Notes under the pieces: model-generated | What the model was told of the DNA's origin: nothing | Database searches by the model: none | Seen by the model: the letters and a program-made list of their open reading frames with translations, nothing else | Translations under genes and position numbers: made by a program | Assembly: GCF_012563545.1 (NCBI RefSeq) | Contig: NZ_CP050804.1 | Span: 868,001 to 932,000 of the forward strand | Reading direction: 5' to 3' | DNA length: 64,000 nt | Origin: Arcanobacterium buesumense | GTDB taxonomy: Bacteria > Actinomycetota > Actinomycetes > Actinomycetales > Actinomycetaceae | In this document: positions 56,183 to 64,000 of the stretch, piece by piece | Layout: every line of letters begins with the position of its first letter | Numbering within the stretch: the stretch's first letter is position 1

Positions 56183-56880
56183 GCGCGGGCCTCTTTCACT
56201 AGCTGAATAACTGCCTCAACAACCTCATCTATCCCCAGATTTGAGGAATCAATCGTGGTAACACCATCTTGCGCAGTCATAAACTCCGAAACTGTCGAAT
56301 CATCGCGATCACGGCGAATAACTTCATCACGAGTCTGTGCTAACGCGTCCGCATCAGCGCTCCCCCGCACTTCCAATGCGCGACGAGCCAACCGGGCTTC
56401 CTCAGAAGCAGTCAACAAAACCCGCACATGGGCATCAGGCGCCACAACCGTCGTAATATCACGGCCTTCGGCAACAATCCCACGCCCAGATGAATACGAA
56501 TCAGGAGCATCCTGGGACTCGATAATTGCGCGCTGACGACGAAGCATCTCTTTACGCACTGGAATATTAACCGCAACTTTCGAAACAACTTTAGAAAGTT
56601 CTGACGTGCGGATCGCAGAAGTAATATCTTCGCCACCGCACACAAAGCGTTGAGCTTGAGGATCGAGCACGATCTCTAACGGCATTGCTTTTGTCACTTC
56701 CAATACCGCTTGCGGATCATCAAGATCGATATTCTCGTGAATTGCCCACCACGTAGCTGCTCGATACATTGCGCCCGTGTCAAGGTATCCTAACCCGAGT
56801 TCCTGAGCCACTCGGCGGGCAACTGTGGACTTACCAGACCCCGAAGGGCCATCAATTGCTATACGTAAACCTGCCATCAC
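56179..56880 (-). CDS. cmk: Cytidylate kinase
   Basis: A 233-residue kinase phosphorylating CMP/dCMP. The P-loop is [10 protein letters not shown], then LDTGAMYRA for the nucleotide, and [21 protein letters not shown] near the C-terminus is the LID-type Arg/Asp segment. The start is GTG 56880 or ATG 56877 (MAGLRIAI), both overlapping the rluB stop. In actinobacteria cmk and der are often adjacent, as here. Confidence 0.95.
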   Translation of the reverse strand: MMAGLRIAIDGPSGSGKSTVARRVAQELGLGYLDTGAMYRAATWWAIHENIDLDDPQAVLEVTKAMPLEIVLDPQAQRFVCGGEDITSAIRTSELSKVVSKVAVNIPVRKEMLRRQRAIIESQDAPDSYSSGRGIVAEGRDITTVVAPDAHVRVLLTASEEARLARRALEVRGSADADALAQTRDEVIRRDRDDSTVSEFMTAQDGVTTIDSSNLGIDEVVEAVIQLVKEARA

Positions 56881-57632
56881 ATACCTACCATTGACATCAA
56901 AGCACCCAGCTCCGAACCAGCAATCTGGCGAACCTGTCCAGGTTTCAAATGTCCAGCAACAATATTGCCGAACTGCATACGAACAAGCTCCATCACCGGA
57001 TGGCCAACTTCATCCATCATGCGGCGCACGATACGGTTACGCCCCGAATGCAACGTGATCTCAATAATCGAATTCTTTCGGGCAACCTCACGCACAATAA
57101 AACGGTCAGCCTTAACTGGACCGTCTTCTAACGTAATGCCCTTTTCCATCACCTTCTGCAAGCCACGGCTGACCGAGCCTTCAACACGCGCAATGTAGGT
57201 CTTAGGAACCTCGTAAGAAGGGTGGGTTAACCGATGAACAAGTTCGCCGTCGTTCGACAACAAAATAAGTCCTTCAGTGTCCACGTCCAACCGGCCCACA
57301 TGAACCAAACGCTGAGGATAATCTTCAACAAAATCAGCTAAGGTTTTACGCCCCTGATCGTCCGACATCGTCGAAACAACCCCTGGTGGCTTGTATAGCG
57401 CAACAGTAATTAAGTCCTGATCTAACTGGACGCGATTGCCATCAACATGAATAATTGCCGTCTTTGGATCAACTCGGATGCCTAACTGGCGAACGATAAC
57501 ACCATCGACGCTAACCCGGCCTTCTTGAATCATGTCTTCCGCAGCTCGGCGTGACGCCACACCAGCATGTGCTAACACCTTTTGTAGGCGCTCGCCGTTC
57601 GGATCATGAAGATCTTGTGTTTTTCGGCTCAT
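56877..57632 (-). CDS. rluB: 23S rRNA pseudouridine synthase (RluB/RsuA family)
   Basis: A 251-residue pseudouridine synthase. The N-terminal S4 RNA-binding domain (about 14-60) reads RLQKVLAHAGVASRRAAEDM, and the catalytic Asp lies in VGRLDVDTEGLILLSNDG. The C-terminal SGRNRIVRRMMDEVGHPV and RMQFGNI are typical. Its target is likely a 23S rRNA uridine, by family; the exact site is not provable here. ATG 57632 overlaps the scpB stop by ATGA, with GGAG upstream. Confidence 0.92.
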   Translation of the reverse strand: MSRKTQDLHDPNGERLQKVLAHAGVASRRAAEDMIQEGRVSVDGVIVRQLGIRVDPKTAIIHVDGNRVQLDQDLITVALYKPPGVVSTMSDDQGRKTLADFVEDYPQRLVHVGRLDVDTEGLILLSNDGELVHRLTHPSYEVPKTYIARVEGSVSRGLQKVMEKGITLEDGPVKADRFIVREVARKNSIIEITLHSGRNRIVRRMMDEVGHPVMELVRMQFGNIVAGHLKPGQVRQIAGSELGALMSMVGM

Positions 57633-58192
57633 GCCATCTCCTTTACTACATCGTCAAACTCATCATCATCTGGCAAATATGGTGCCAGCGGAGCAAGCTC
57701 ATCGAGGGAATTCATTCCCATTTTTTCTAAAAATAAATCAGTTGTTTCATACAACACTGCGCCAGTATCTGCAGTTGTGCCAGCCGGCTGAATAAGTCCG
57801 CGATTTTGTAATGTACGAACAACAGAATCCACATCAACACCACGAATAGCGGCGATCTGTGCTCGAGTTACTGGCTGGCGATAAGCAATAACAGCCAATG
57901 TTTCCAGGGCTTGAACAGATAAACGTGACGAATGGCCGGACGAAACAAAACTACTCACAACATCGGCATAACGTGGATCAGAATAAAAACGCCAACCTCC
58001 ACCAACATGGCGCAGTTGAAAACCACGCGACGGATCAGCTTGGGCATACTCTTGTGCCATGAGCGTCAATAAGTCATCGATATCCGCCGGTGTAGCCGCC
58101 AATATAGGCGCCAGATCAGTAGCCTTAACCGGCTCAGAAACAACCATCAAAATTGCTTCTAACGCCCCACGGCGATAATTATTATCCTGCAT
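57629..58192 (-). CDS. scpB: Segregation and condensation protein B
   Basis: A 187-residue kleisin-associated winged-helix protein of the SMC-ScpAB condensin. The paired winged helices include YRRGALEAILMVVSEPV and the signature LSVQALETLAVIAYRQPVTR with IRGVDVDSVVRTL. The acidic C-terminus DDDEFDDVV is not conserved. The ATG at 58192 shares a base with the scpA stop. Confidence 0.94.
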   Translation of the reverse strand: MQDNNYRRGALEAILMVVSEPVKATDLAPILAATPADIDDLLTLMAQEYAQADPSRGFQLRHVGGGWRFYSDPRYADVVSSFVSSGHSSRLSVQALETLAVIAYRQPVTRAQIAAIRGVDVDSVVRTLQNRGLIQPAGTTADTGAVLYETTDLFLEKMGMNSLDELAPLAPYLPDDDEFDDVVKEMA

Positions 58193-59004
58193 TATAAACT
58201 CCGCTCTGCATCACTGCGATCGTTAGACTCTAAGGCTACCGTATTTCCTGGCTTAACGCGAATAACAATGAGAGACTCAAGCGGACCGGCTTGATTAATA
58301 TCGACTTCACCCTGACGCAACATTTCCAACACCGCCAAAAAACGCGATACAACAGTCGCCACATTGACCGCATCTGAACACAGCTGAGCAAACGACATCC
58401 GATCGCCAACCATTAACCGTTGGCGAAGCACTGATATTTGAGATTCTACTGGGACAAGCGGATCGTGAATATGATTGATAGCTACTTGGTCAGGGCGGCG
58501 AAATAACGCCCCAGCAGCCAAAATAGCCAAATCAACACAGCCAATCGGCACATCGACATCTGGCAAAATATTGTGAAAAGCCTCCTCTAATGGCACATTC
58601 CGTGGAAAACTCAACGATTGTGCACTCATATATTGCGCAATTTCTAAAGCAACTTTTTTAAATGCTCGGTACTGTAATAATTTTGCAAATAATATGTCCC
58701 GAGCTTCAAAAATTGCCGCTACATCGTCGTCATCACGAGCTTCGCGCGGCAAAAGACGCGCGGCCTTAATATCCAAAAGAGTTGCCGCTACTACCACAAA
58801 CTCGCTCATTTGCTCCAACGCAGCCTCATCTTGACTGCGAATAAAGGCGATGAAATCATCAGTTACCTGCGCTAACGCAACTTCAGTTACGTCAAGTTGA
58901 TGCTTTCCAATAAGCGATAAGAGAACATCAAACGGGCCAGAAAAGACGTCAAGGCTGACGGCGAAACTGGACCCGTTTGAAAACAGATTGTCACGCGCAG
59001 ACAT
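58192..59004 (-). CDS. scpA: Segregation and condensation protein A
   Basis: The 270-residue kleisin of the SMC-ScpAB complex. The N-terminal domain has SLDVFSGPFDVLLSLIGKH and the helical LDVTEVALAQVTDDF; MSEFVVVAATLLDIKAARLL is the central signature. The C-terminal winged helix is VTVVSRFLAVLEMLRQGEV-like at its core. It lies 11 bases after the parA stop in the usual xerD-parA-scpA-scpB order. Confidence 0.94.
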   Translation of the reverse strand: MSARDNLFSNGSSFAVSLDVFSGPFDVLLSLIGKHQLDVTEVALAQVTDDFIAFIRSQDEAALEQMSEFVVVAATLLDIKAARLLPREARDDDDVAAIFEARDILFAKLLQYRAFKKVALEIAQYMSAQSLSFPRNVPLEEAFHNILPDVDVPIGCVDLAILAAGALFRRPDQVAINHIHDPLVPVESQISVLRQRLMVGDRMSFAQLCSDAVNVATVVSRFLAVLEMLRQGEVDINQAGPLESLIVIRVKPGNTVALESNDRSDAERSL

Positions 59005-59015
59005 GGCCAGTAAAA

Positions 59016-59870
59016 CTAGGCGCTACCGCCACGCGAAATTAGCTCCCGTGCGAGACGCATATAGGCTTTTGCTCCCACATGTGTCGGGGCAAAAGTCGTA
59101 ATCGGTTCAGCAGCTATCGTTGCATCTGGGAATTTCACTGACCGGCCAATCATAGTGTCAAAAACCCGGTCACCAAAACGCTCTTTAATCAAAGAAATCA
59201 CTTCACGAGCATGTAACGTGCGCGTATCGACCATCGTTAATAACACACCGTCAATACGTAGCCGTGGATTAAGACGATCTTGGACACGCTCAATCTGATC
59301 AACTAGCAAGGCAACGCCACGCATCGCAAAATATTCTGCCTCTAACGGAATAATCACACCATGCGCGGCGGTTAGCGCGTTAACAGTCAACAAACCAAGT
59401 GACGGCTGACAGTCCACAATAATGACGTCATAGCTATCCATCACCGGGCGCAATACACGCATCAATGACTGTTCACGTGCGACTTCATTGATAAGTTGAA
59501 TTTCGGCTGCCGACAACTCAATATTCGCCGGCGCCACATCAAGATTCGGAACTACCGTGTGATGAATTATCTGAGTGATATCTGGCTTAGTTGCAACCAT
59601 TTCATCGTAAATAGTTCGCTCTAAGGCCATTGCGTTAACGCCCAATCCCGCGGAAGCGGCTCCCTGCGGATCGAAATCAACGATAAGCACTTTACGGCCA
59701 TATTCTGCTAAAGCGGCGGCGAGATTAATCGACGTCGTCGTCTTACCCACCCCACCCTTTTGGTTGCACATTGCGATAATGCGCGCAGGGCCATGGGCAT
59801 GCAATTCTTGCGGAAGAGGAAAATCCTGTTCCGTGCTGATATTAATCAAAGATGGTTGTTCTGCACTCAC
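59016..59870 (-). CDS. ParA-family ATPase
   Basis: A 284-residue Walker-type ATPase. The deviant Walker A CNQKGGVGKTTTS has the signature Lys38 and Lys43, followed by VDFDPQGAASAG and the switch VIIVDCQPSLGLLTVNAL. This is the second, scpAB-linked ParA (often called Soj-like) of actinobacteria; the true chromosomal parAB pair is normally near the origin. It therefore may act in nucleoid or complex positioning rather than origin partition. The start is GTG 59870 with a poor ribosome-binding site, 20 bases after xerD. Confidence 0.9.
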   Translation of the reverse strand: MSAEQPSLINISTEQDFPLPQELHAHGPARIIAMCNQKGGVGKTTTSINLAAALAEYGRKVLIVDFDPQGAASAGLGVNAMALERTIYDEMVATKPDITQIIHHTVVPNLDVAPANIELSAAEIQLINEVAREQSLMRVLRPVMDSYDVIIVDCQPSLGLLTVNALTAAHGVIIPLEAEYFAMRGVALLVDQIERVQDRLNPRLRIDGVLLTMVDTRTLHAREVISLIKERFGDRVFDTMIGRSVKFPDATIAAEPITTFAPTHVGAKAYMRLARELISRGGSA

Positions 59871-59890
59871 ACTACTAATCTACCGGATAT

Positions 59891-60820
59891 TTAGTCGTGC
59901 CACGCACGTGGATGGGCAGTTGCGTACACTTCATTGAGTGTTTCGCGTGTCACCATCGTATAAATCTGGGTAGTTGTGACCGACGAATGTCCCAACATTT
60001 CTTGAACAATGCGTACGTCTGCCCCTCCTTGTAACAGGTGCGTGGCAAAAGAGTGGCGAAACGTGTGTGGCGTGATATGCGGTAAATCAGCTTGCCGGGC
60101 AATGTCTTGAATAATCCCCCAAGCACTTTGACGCGACAGTGGTTTTCCCCGCTTATTAAGAAATAACGACGATGAACCAACAGTGCTACGAGAAGCAAGG
60201 AAAGGACGTCCCCGAACCAGATAAGCATTGATCGCGTCAATAGCATACCTGCCCAAAGGCAAAATACGTTCCTTACGGCCTTTTCCTAAAAGTCGGATAG
60301 TAGCTGTGTCGACGTCGATGTCATCAGCAGATAATCCCACAGCTTCTGAAATACGTGCCCCAGTACCGTATAAAATTTCGAGCAATACTCGATCTCGTAA
60401 TCCAATCGGATCAGTCGATTTAGCCGCAACATCAAGTAGATGCTGCATTTGCGCTATGGTGATCGCTTTAGGTAGACGCATACCGATTTTTGGTGGGCGG
60501 ACATCAACCGAAGGATCCGTCGTCGTCACTCCTTCAGTAACTAAAAACTCGTGAAAGCGACGAACTGCAGTAATCATTCGGGCCACAGAAGTTGATGCCA
60601 TCGGCTTGCCCGCAGATCCATTCTGTAAATACTCGGCAAAAGACGCAACGTCTTCATAACTAATCGCAACTAAGGATACAACATGACGTTGTAATAAATG
60701 ATCACGATAATGGTTAAGATCACGGCGATAGGCAGCAATGGTATGGGGCGAAAGAGAACGTTCAACACTTAGATGCGCAAGATAATCAGATACCGCGTGG
60801 CCGAACTCATCCCCTAGCAC
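59891..60820 (-). CDS. xerD: Tyrosine recombinase XerD
   Basis: A 309-residue recombinase that resolves chromosome dimers at dif. The SAM-like N-terminal domain (about 1-100) has HLSVERSLSPHTIAAYRRDL. The catalytic domain keeps the set Arg in GTGARISEA, Lys in LLGKGRKER, HxxR in HTFRHSFATHLL, His in MLGHSSVTTTQ and the nucleophile Tyr in QIYTMV. I use GTG 60820 because GAGGA lies at eight bases; the longer start at 60931 would overlap the divergent tkt start. It heads the long minus-strand run ending at der. Confidence 0.93.
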   Translation of the reverse strand: MLGDEFGHAVSDYLAHLSVERSLSPHTIAAYRRDLNHYRDHLLQRHVVSLVAISYEDVASFAEYLQNGSAGKPMASTSVARMITAVRRFHEFLVTEGVTTTDPSVDVRPPKIGMRLPKAITIAQMQHLLDVAAKSTDPIGLRDRVLLEILYGTGARISEAVGLSADDIDVDTATIRLLGKGRKERILPLGRYAIDAINAYLVRGRPFLASRSTVGSSSLFLNKRGKPLSRQSAWGIIQDIARQADLPHITPHTFRHSFATHLLQGGADVRIVQEMLGHSSVTTTQIYTMVTRETLNEVYATAHPRAWHD

Positions 60821-60875
60821 TAGATATTCCTCCCAGAAAAGGTAGCTGTGAATAGCACGCCATCCACGAAAAAAA

Positions 60876-60894
60876 GATACGCTATATAGGTATC
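60876..60894. repeat. Inverted repeat in the xerD-tkt divergent region
   Basis: GATAC (60876-60880) and GTATC (60890-60894) flank CTATATAG-like sequence that may be a -10 region. It is a weak candidate operator for the divergent promoters. Confidence 0.3.
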
Positions 60895-60921
60895 GTAATT
60901 CACTGAAGAAGGATAAGTCAG

Positions 60922-63009
60922 ATGACGTCACTTACTTGGACTAACTTAGACGACCAAGCATTAAGCTATGGTCGAGTATTGGCTGGCGACGCAGTTCAAA
61001 AGGCTGGAAATGGCCATCCTGGAACGGCAATTTCATTGGCGCCAGTAGCGTATCTACTTTTCCAAAAAATTATGCGACATGATCCGAAAGATCCACACTG
61101 GCTTGGCCGGGATCGCTTCGTGCTATCGATTGGCCACTCGTCCCTCACGCTCTACACCCAGTTATTCTATTCGGGTTATGGCTTAGAGATGGACGATCTC
61201 AAGGCTCTACGCACCTTTGACTCTCAAACTCCAGGTCATCCGGAATATGGCTGGACACCAGGGGTAGAAATGACAACTGGTCCGCTTGGACAGGGGCTTG
61301 CTTCGGCAGTTGGCATGGCGATGGCAGCTCGTCGGGAACGCGGTCTTTTAGACCCGTCGAGCGTGCATGGCGCCAGCCCTTTCGATCATTTTGTTTATGT
61401 ATTATGTGGCGAAGGCGATTTACAAGAAGGTGTGACCTCCGAAGCGTCGTCGCTTGCTGGTACGCAAAAACTCGGCAATCTTATTGTTATTTTTGATGAT
61501 AACCAGATTTCTATTGAAGACGATACTGTCATTGCTTTCAATGAAGACGTACTCGCACGTTACGAGGCCTACGGCTGGCATACCCAGCATGTTCAGTGGC
61601 GTAAAGACGAGGGTTATGATGAAGATTTAGACGCACTGTATGAAGCCATCGGCAATGCGCAAAAGGAAACTGAACGTCCTTCTATTATCAAGCTTTCGAC
61701 CATCATCGCTTGGCCAAGCCCAACGAAACAAAACACTGGTGCTTCTCACGGTTCGGCCTTAGGAGAAGAGGAATTGCGTGGCTTGAAGCAAGCGGTTGGT
61801 ATTGATCCAGAAGCCAGTTTCCAAATGCCGGATGAGGTTTTAACCTATGTTCGTTCGAATGCTGCCTCGCGTGCATCTCAAGCACGCCAGATGTGGGATA
61901 AAGATTTTGCGACCTGGCAAGAGGGAAACCCAGACAAAGCTGCTCTCCTTCAACGCCTACAGGCACGGGAACTGCCACAAGGATGGGAAGAGTCTCTTCC
62001 AACATTCGAAAGCGGTACCTCAATTGCTACCCGAGCTGCTTCAGGCAAGGTGCTAACAGCGCTCAAGGACGTATTGCCTGAACTTTGGGGAGGATCAGCG
62101 GACCTGGCTGGTTCGAATAATACGACGATGGTAGGAGAGCCATCCTTCCTTCCTCAAGAACGTTCATCGAAAGCATTCCCTGGTCACAAATACGGACGTA
62201 CATTGCATTTCGGTATTCGAGAGCATGCGATGGGCTCAATCCTTAACGGTATCGCCCTTCATGGCCTTACTCGCCCGTATGGTGGAACATTCTTTGTGTT
62301 CTCTGACTATATGCGTCCAGCAGTCCGACTTGCGGCATTGATGCATGTGCCGTCTATTTTCGTCTGGTCTCATGATTCAGTTGGCGTAGGCGAAGACGGT
62401 CCGACCCATCAACCGATTGAACACTTGTGGTCTTACCGTGCTATTCCTGGGTTAGATATTGTTCGCCCAGCTGACGCAAACGAGACAGCTTACGCTTGGC
62501 GGGGAATCTTAGAACGTGACGCTAATCCGTCAGGCATTATTCTTTCTCGTCAGAACCTTCCGGTCTTTGAACGCGGTGAAGGATTAGCTCATGGCAATAC
62601 GTTGGCAAGCGCTGCCGGTGTGCTTCGTGGCGGATATGTTTTAGCAGATGCTGAAAAGATCGACGTGGTATTGATCGCTACTGGTTCGGAAGTATCTGTT
62701 GCTTTAGAAGCTCGCGAGCTTTTGGCTACCGAAGATATTGGCGCACGTGTCGTTTCTATGCCGTGTATCGAATGGTTTGAAGCTGAAGACGCTGAATACC
62801 GTGAGTCAGTTCTCCCCCACGATGTGAAAGCACGCGTATCGGTAGAAGCTGGTTCTACATTTGGCTGGAAGTATATTGTCGGGGATACAGGTTGTAGCGT
62901 AGGCATTGATCACTATGGTGCTTCTGCAAGTGGTAATTTCCTTATGAAAGAATATGGGATTACTGCCGAAAACGTTGTTGCAGCGGCTAAAGAATCTATG
63001 TCCCGATAA
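60922..63009 (+). CDS. tkt: Transketolase
   Basis: A 695-residue thiamine-diphosphate enzyme of the pentose phosphate pathway. Signatures are AGNGHPGTAISLAP, FVLSIGHSS, the ThDP motif CGEGDLQEG...FDDNQISIEDD, and GEDGPTHQPIEHL in the second domain. AAGGA precedes the ATG at seven bases. It converts sugar phosphates linked with rpe, also in this window. Its stop is followed by a 9-bp long-loop hairpin (63031-63071) and a strong terminator at 63113-63154. Confidence 0.97.
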   Translation: MTSLTWTNLDDQALSYGRVLAGDAVQKAGNGHPGTAISLAPVAYLLFQKIMRHDPKDPHWLGRDRFVLSIGHSSLTLYTQLFYSGYGLEMDDLKALRTFDSQTPGHPEYGWTPGVEMTTGPLGQGLASAVGMAMAARRERGLLDPSSVHGASPFDHFVYVLCGEGDLQEGVTSEASSLAGTQKLGNLIVIFDDNQISIEDDTVIAFNEDVLARYEAYGWHTQHVQWRKDEGYDEDLDALYEAIGNAQKETERPSIIKLSTIIAWPSPTKQNTGASHGSALGEEELRGLKQAVGIDPEASFQMPDEVLTYVRSNAASRASQARQMWDKDFATWQEGNPDKAALLQRLQARELPQGWEESLPTFESGTSIATRAASGKVLTALKDVLPELWGGSADLAGSNNTTMVGEPSFLPQERSSKAFPGHKYGRTLHFGIREHAMGSILNGIALHGLTRPYGGTFFVFSDYMRPAVRLAALMHVPSIFVWSHDSVGVGEDGPTHQPIEHLWSYRAIPGLDIVRPADANETAYAWRGILERDANPSGIILSRQNLPVFERGEGLAHGNTLASAAGVLRGGYVLADAEKIDVVLIATGSEVSVALEARELLATEDIGARVVSMPCIEWFEAEDAEYRESVLPHDVKARVSVEAGSTFGWKYIVGDTGCSVGIDHYGASASGNFLMKEYGITAENVVAAAKESMSR

Positions 63010-63112
63010 AAGAGTCGCTTCTTCATGATTGTGGGTGTCTTCTCAGTACGTATCGCTCATAGGACACCCACTTCATGGGGCAAAAAATAGATCGGGAGAG
63101 CAACCGAGAGAT

Positions 63113-63154
63113 AATTTAAGGCGAGAATAGGAAAACCTATTCTCGCCTTAAATT
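63113..63154. terminator. Bidirectional terminator between tkt and secG
   Basis: A perfect 19-bp stem (63113-63131 with 63136-63154) with loop AAAA lies between the convergent stops of tkt (63009) and secG (63174). AT-rich ends flank the GC core. Confidence 0.9.
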
Positions 63155-63173
63155 GATACTTAAGAAATATATT

Positions 63174-63419
63174 CTAGAACTGTATTTTGGTGATCAGTCC
63201 GAGCAAGATAACGCATGTGATCCAGACGAGTGCCACAATAACAGTGATCCGGTTAAGATTCTTTTCGGCAACTCCAGATGAACGCATAGCGGTAGAAATT
63301 CCGCCACCAAACATATCAGAGATGCCACCTCCACGGCCCTTATGTAACAAAATAGAACCGATAAGCAAAAGGCTGGAGATAACCAGTAAAACGGTGATGA
63401 TGATTTGAAGAATCGCCAC
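63174..63419 (-). CDS. secG: Preprotein translocase subunit SecG
   Basis: An 81-residue inner-membrane subunit of SecYEG. Two transmembrane helices (about residues 3-25 and 56-77) enclose the conserved cytoplasmic loop HKGRGGGISDMFGGG. The start is GTG 63419 with AAGAG upstream. It follows tpiA on the same strand, as usual in actinobacteria, with a hairpin between them. Confidence 0.94.
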   Translation of the reverse strand: MAILQIIITVLLVISSLLLIGSILLHKGRGGGISDMFGGGISTAMRSSGVAEKNLNRITVIVALVWITCVILLGLITKIQF

Positions 63420-63470
63420 GATATGAACTCTTTCTAACGTAATACGTAACCTGTTCCAGCATACAAGAAT

Positions 63471-63501
63471 GCGCGGGTAAGAAGAAAGTTCTTACCCGCG
63501 C
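63471..63501 (-). terminator. Hairpin between tpiA and secG
   Basis: A perfect 13-bp GC-rich stem (63471-63483 with 63489-63501) with loop GAAAG lies 40 bases beyond the tpiA stop. The poor T-run means that some transcripts may continue into secG. Confidence 0.75.
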
Positions 63502-63541
63502 GATTCGTCACGAAAACAGCAAACTATGCTGTTTTACTCTG

Positions 63542-64000
63542 TCAGGCCTGCTGGAAGGTGACAATTTTAGCGAATTCTTCTGCCTTGAGGGATGCGCCAC
63601 CAACAAGAGCGCCGTCAACATCTGGCTGTGCCATGATCTCAACAACGTTGGAGGACTTTACCGAGCCGCCGTACTGGATACGAACTGCTTCAGCGGTTGG
63701 AGCATCGAACATTTCAGCAATCTTGCCACGAATTGCACCGCAAACTTCTTGAGCATCGGCAGGAGTAGCAACTTCGCCGGTACCAATTGCCCAAATCGGT
63801 TCGTAGGCGACAACAAGCTTAGCGACTTCCTCAGCTGTAAGTTTGGCAAACATAGCTTCGATCTGTCCAAGAACGTATTCGACGTGAGTACCTTCCTTAC
63901 GGACTTCAAGCGCTTCACCACAGCAGACGATTGGAAGCATGCCAGCATCGAGAACTTTCTTTGCCTTCTGACCGATCAATTCGTTTGTTTCACCGTGGTA
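63542..64000 (-). CDS. tpiA: Triosephosphate isomerase, 5' part outside window
   Basis: The C-terminal 152 residues of a TIM-barrel isomerase that interconverts DHAP and glyceraldehyde-3-phosphate. The frame is open to the right edge ([11 protein letters not shown]). The catalytic glutamate is in [13 protein letters not shown], the phosphate-binding loop is [13 protein letters not shown], and [11 protein letters not shown] is near the end. The catalytic histidine would lie outside the window. Confidence 0.96.
   Translation of the reverse strand, partial: YHGETNELIGQKAKKVLDAGMLPIVCCGEALEVRKEGTHVEYVLGQIEAMFAKLTAEEVAKLVVAYEPIWAIGTGEVATPADAQEVCGAIRGKIAEMFDAPTAEAVRIQYGGSVKSSNVVEIMAQPDVDGALVGGASLKAEEFAKIVTFQQA

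Noticed and set aside
60821-60931. Longer XerD reaching to 60931
   Set aside because: It would overlap the divergent tkt start and has no ribosome-binding site; GTG 60820 gives normal length with GAGGA.

Overview
The window is ordinary, densely coded chromosome of an actinobacterium. Lineage markers seen directly are RbpA, mIHF, the PafB/PafC pair followed by HelY, the GarA FHA protein next to two MerR regulators of the Rv1828 (FtsR) and Rv1830 types, an AroK-AroB fusion and an ATPase-less PriA. Base composition looks close to or below 50% GC by eye (not computed), low for the phylum. Together with the gene order this suggests an Actinomycetaceae-type organism (Arcanobacterium/Gleimia-like); the genus is inference. 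I see no insertion sequence, prophage, CRISPR array or rRNA operon, and no stretch above 300 bases without a gene.

Layout. 1-9.5 kb: a truncated AbiEi-like protein, a DUF349 protein, a metallo-hydrolase, hisS with two membrane-type GTPases in one operon, and a convergent DeaD helicase. 9.6-19.2 kb: a 14-TM MFS exporter, aspS, an L,D-transpeptidase, a GNAT enzyme, an MMPL exporter and rarA. 19.2-30 kb: rpsD, then the long run alaS-ruvX-mltG-(aroE-like)-A24 peptidase-aroC-aroKB-(shikimate-kinase-like)-efp-nusB. 30-39.2 kb: mihF, gmk, rpoZ, coaBC, metK, priA, fmt, rsmB, rpe. 39.2-41.2 kb: an FMN riboswitch controlling a RibX permease and RibY lipoprotein. 41.2-48.5 kb: a DUF3866 gene divergent from pafB-pafC-helY, then lnt. 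48.5-53.6 kb (minus strand): rbpA, two MerR regulators, garA, pepN. 53.7-60.8 kb: tRNA-Pro, an orphan gene, then on the minus strand xerD-parA-scpA-scpB-rluB-cmk-der in direction of transcription. 60.9-64 kb: tkt, secG and the C-terminal part of tpiA.

How the genes work together. Most are translation (hisS, aspS, alaS, rpsD, efp, fmt, tRNA-Pro), ribosome or RNA maturation (der, rluB, rsmB, ruvX, DeaD), chromosome handling (parA, scpAB, xerD, mihF, priA, rarA) and central metabolism (tkt, tpiA, rpe, metK, coaBC, aromatic biosynthesis). Genes inside each run overlap by 1-14 bases. Runs end at long, often perfect inverted repeats that act as terminators, several of them shared by convergent units.

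Most interesting signals. First, the aromatic operon carries two full-length proteins that look like catalytically dead relatives of their neighbours' pathway: an AroE-fold protein lacking the shikimate-binding loop and the catalytic Lys/Asp, and a shikimate-kinase-fold protein keeping the P-loop but lacking the shikimate-binding GGG. The latter occupies the position where aroQ usually sits. Second, the FMN riboswitch controls a riboflavin-type ABC permease and binding protein with no ATPase gene. Third, the rpsD leader can form two mutually exclusive helices. Fourth, an unrecognised gene sits directly behind tRNA-Pro.
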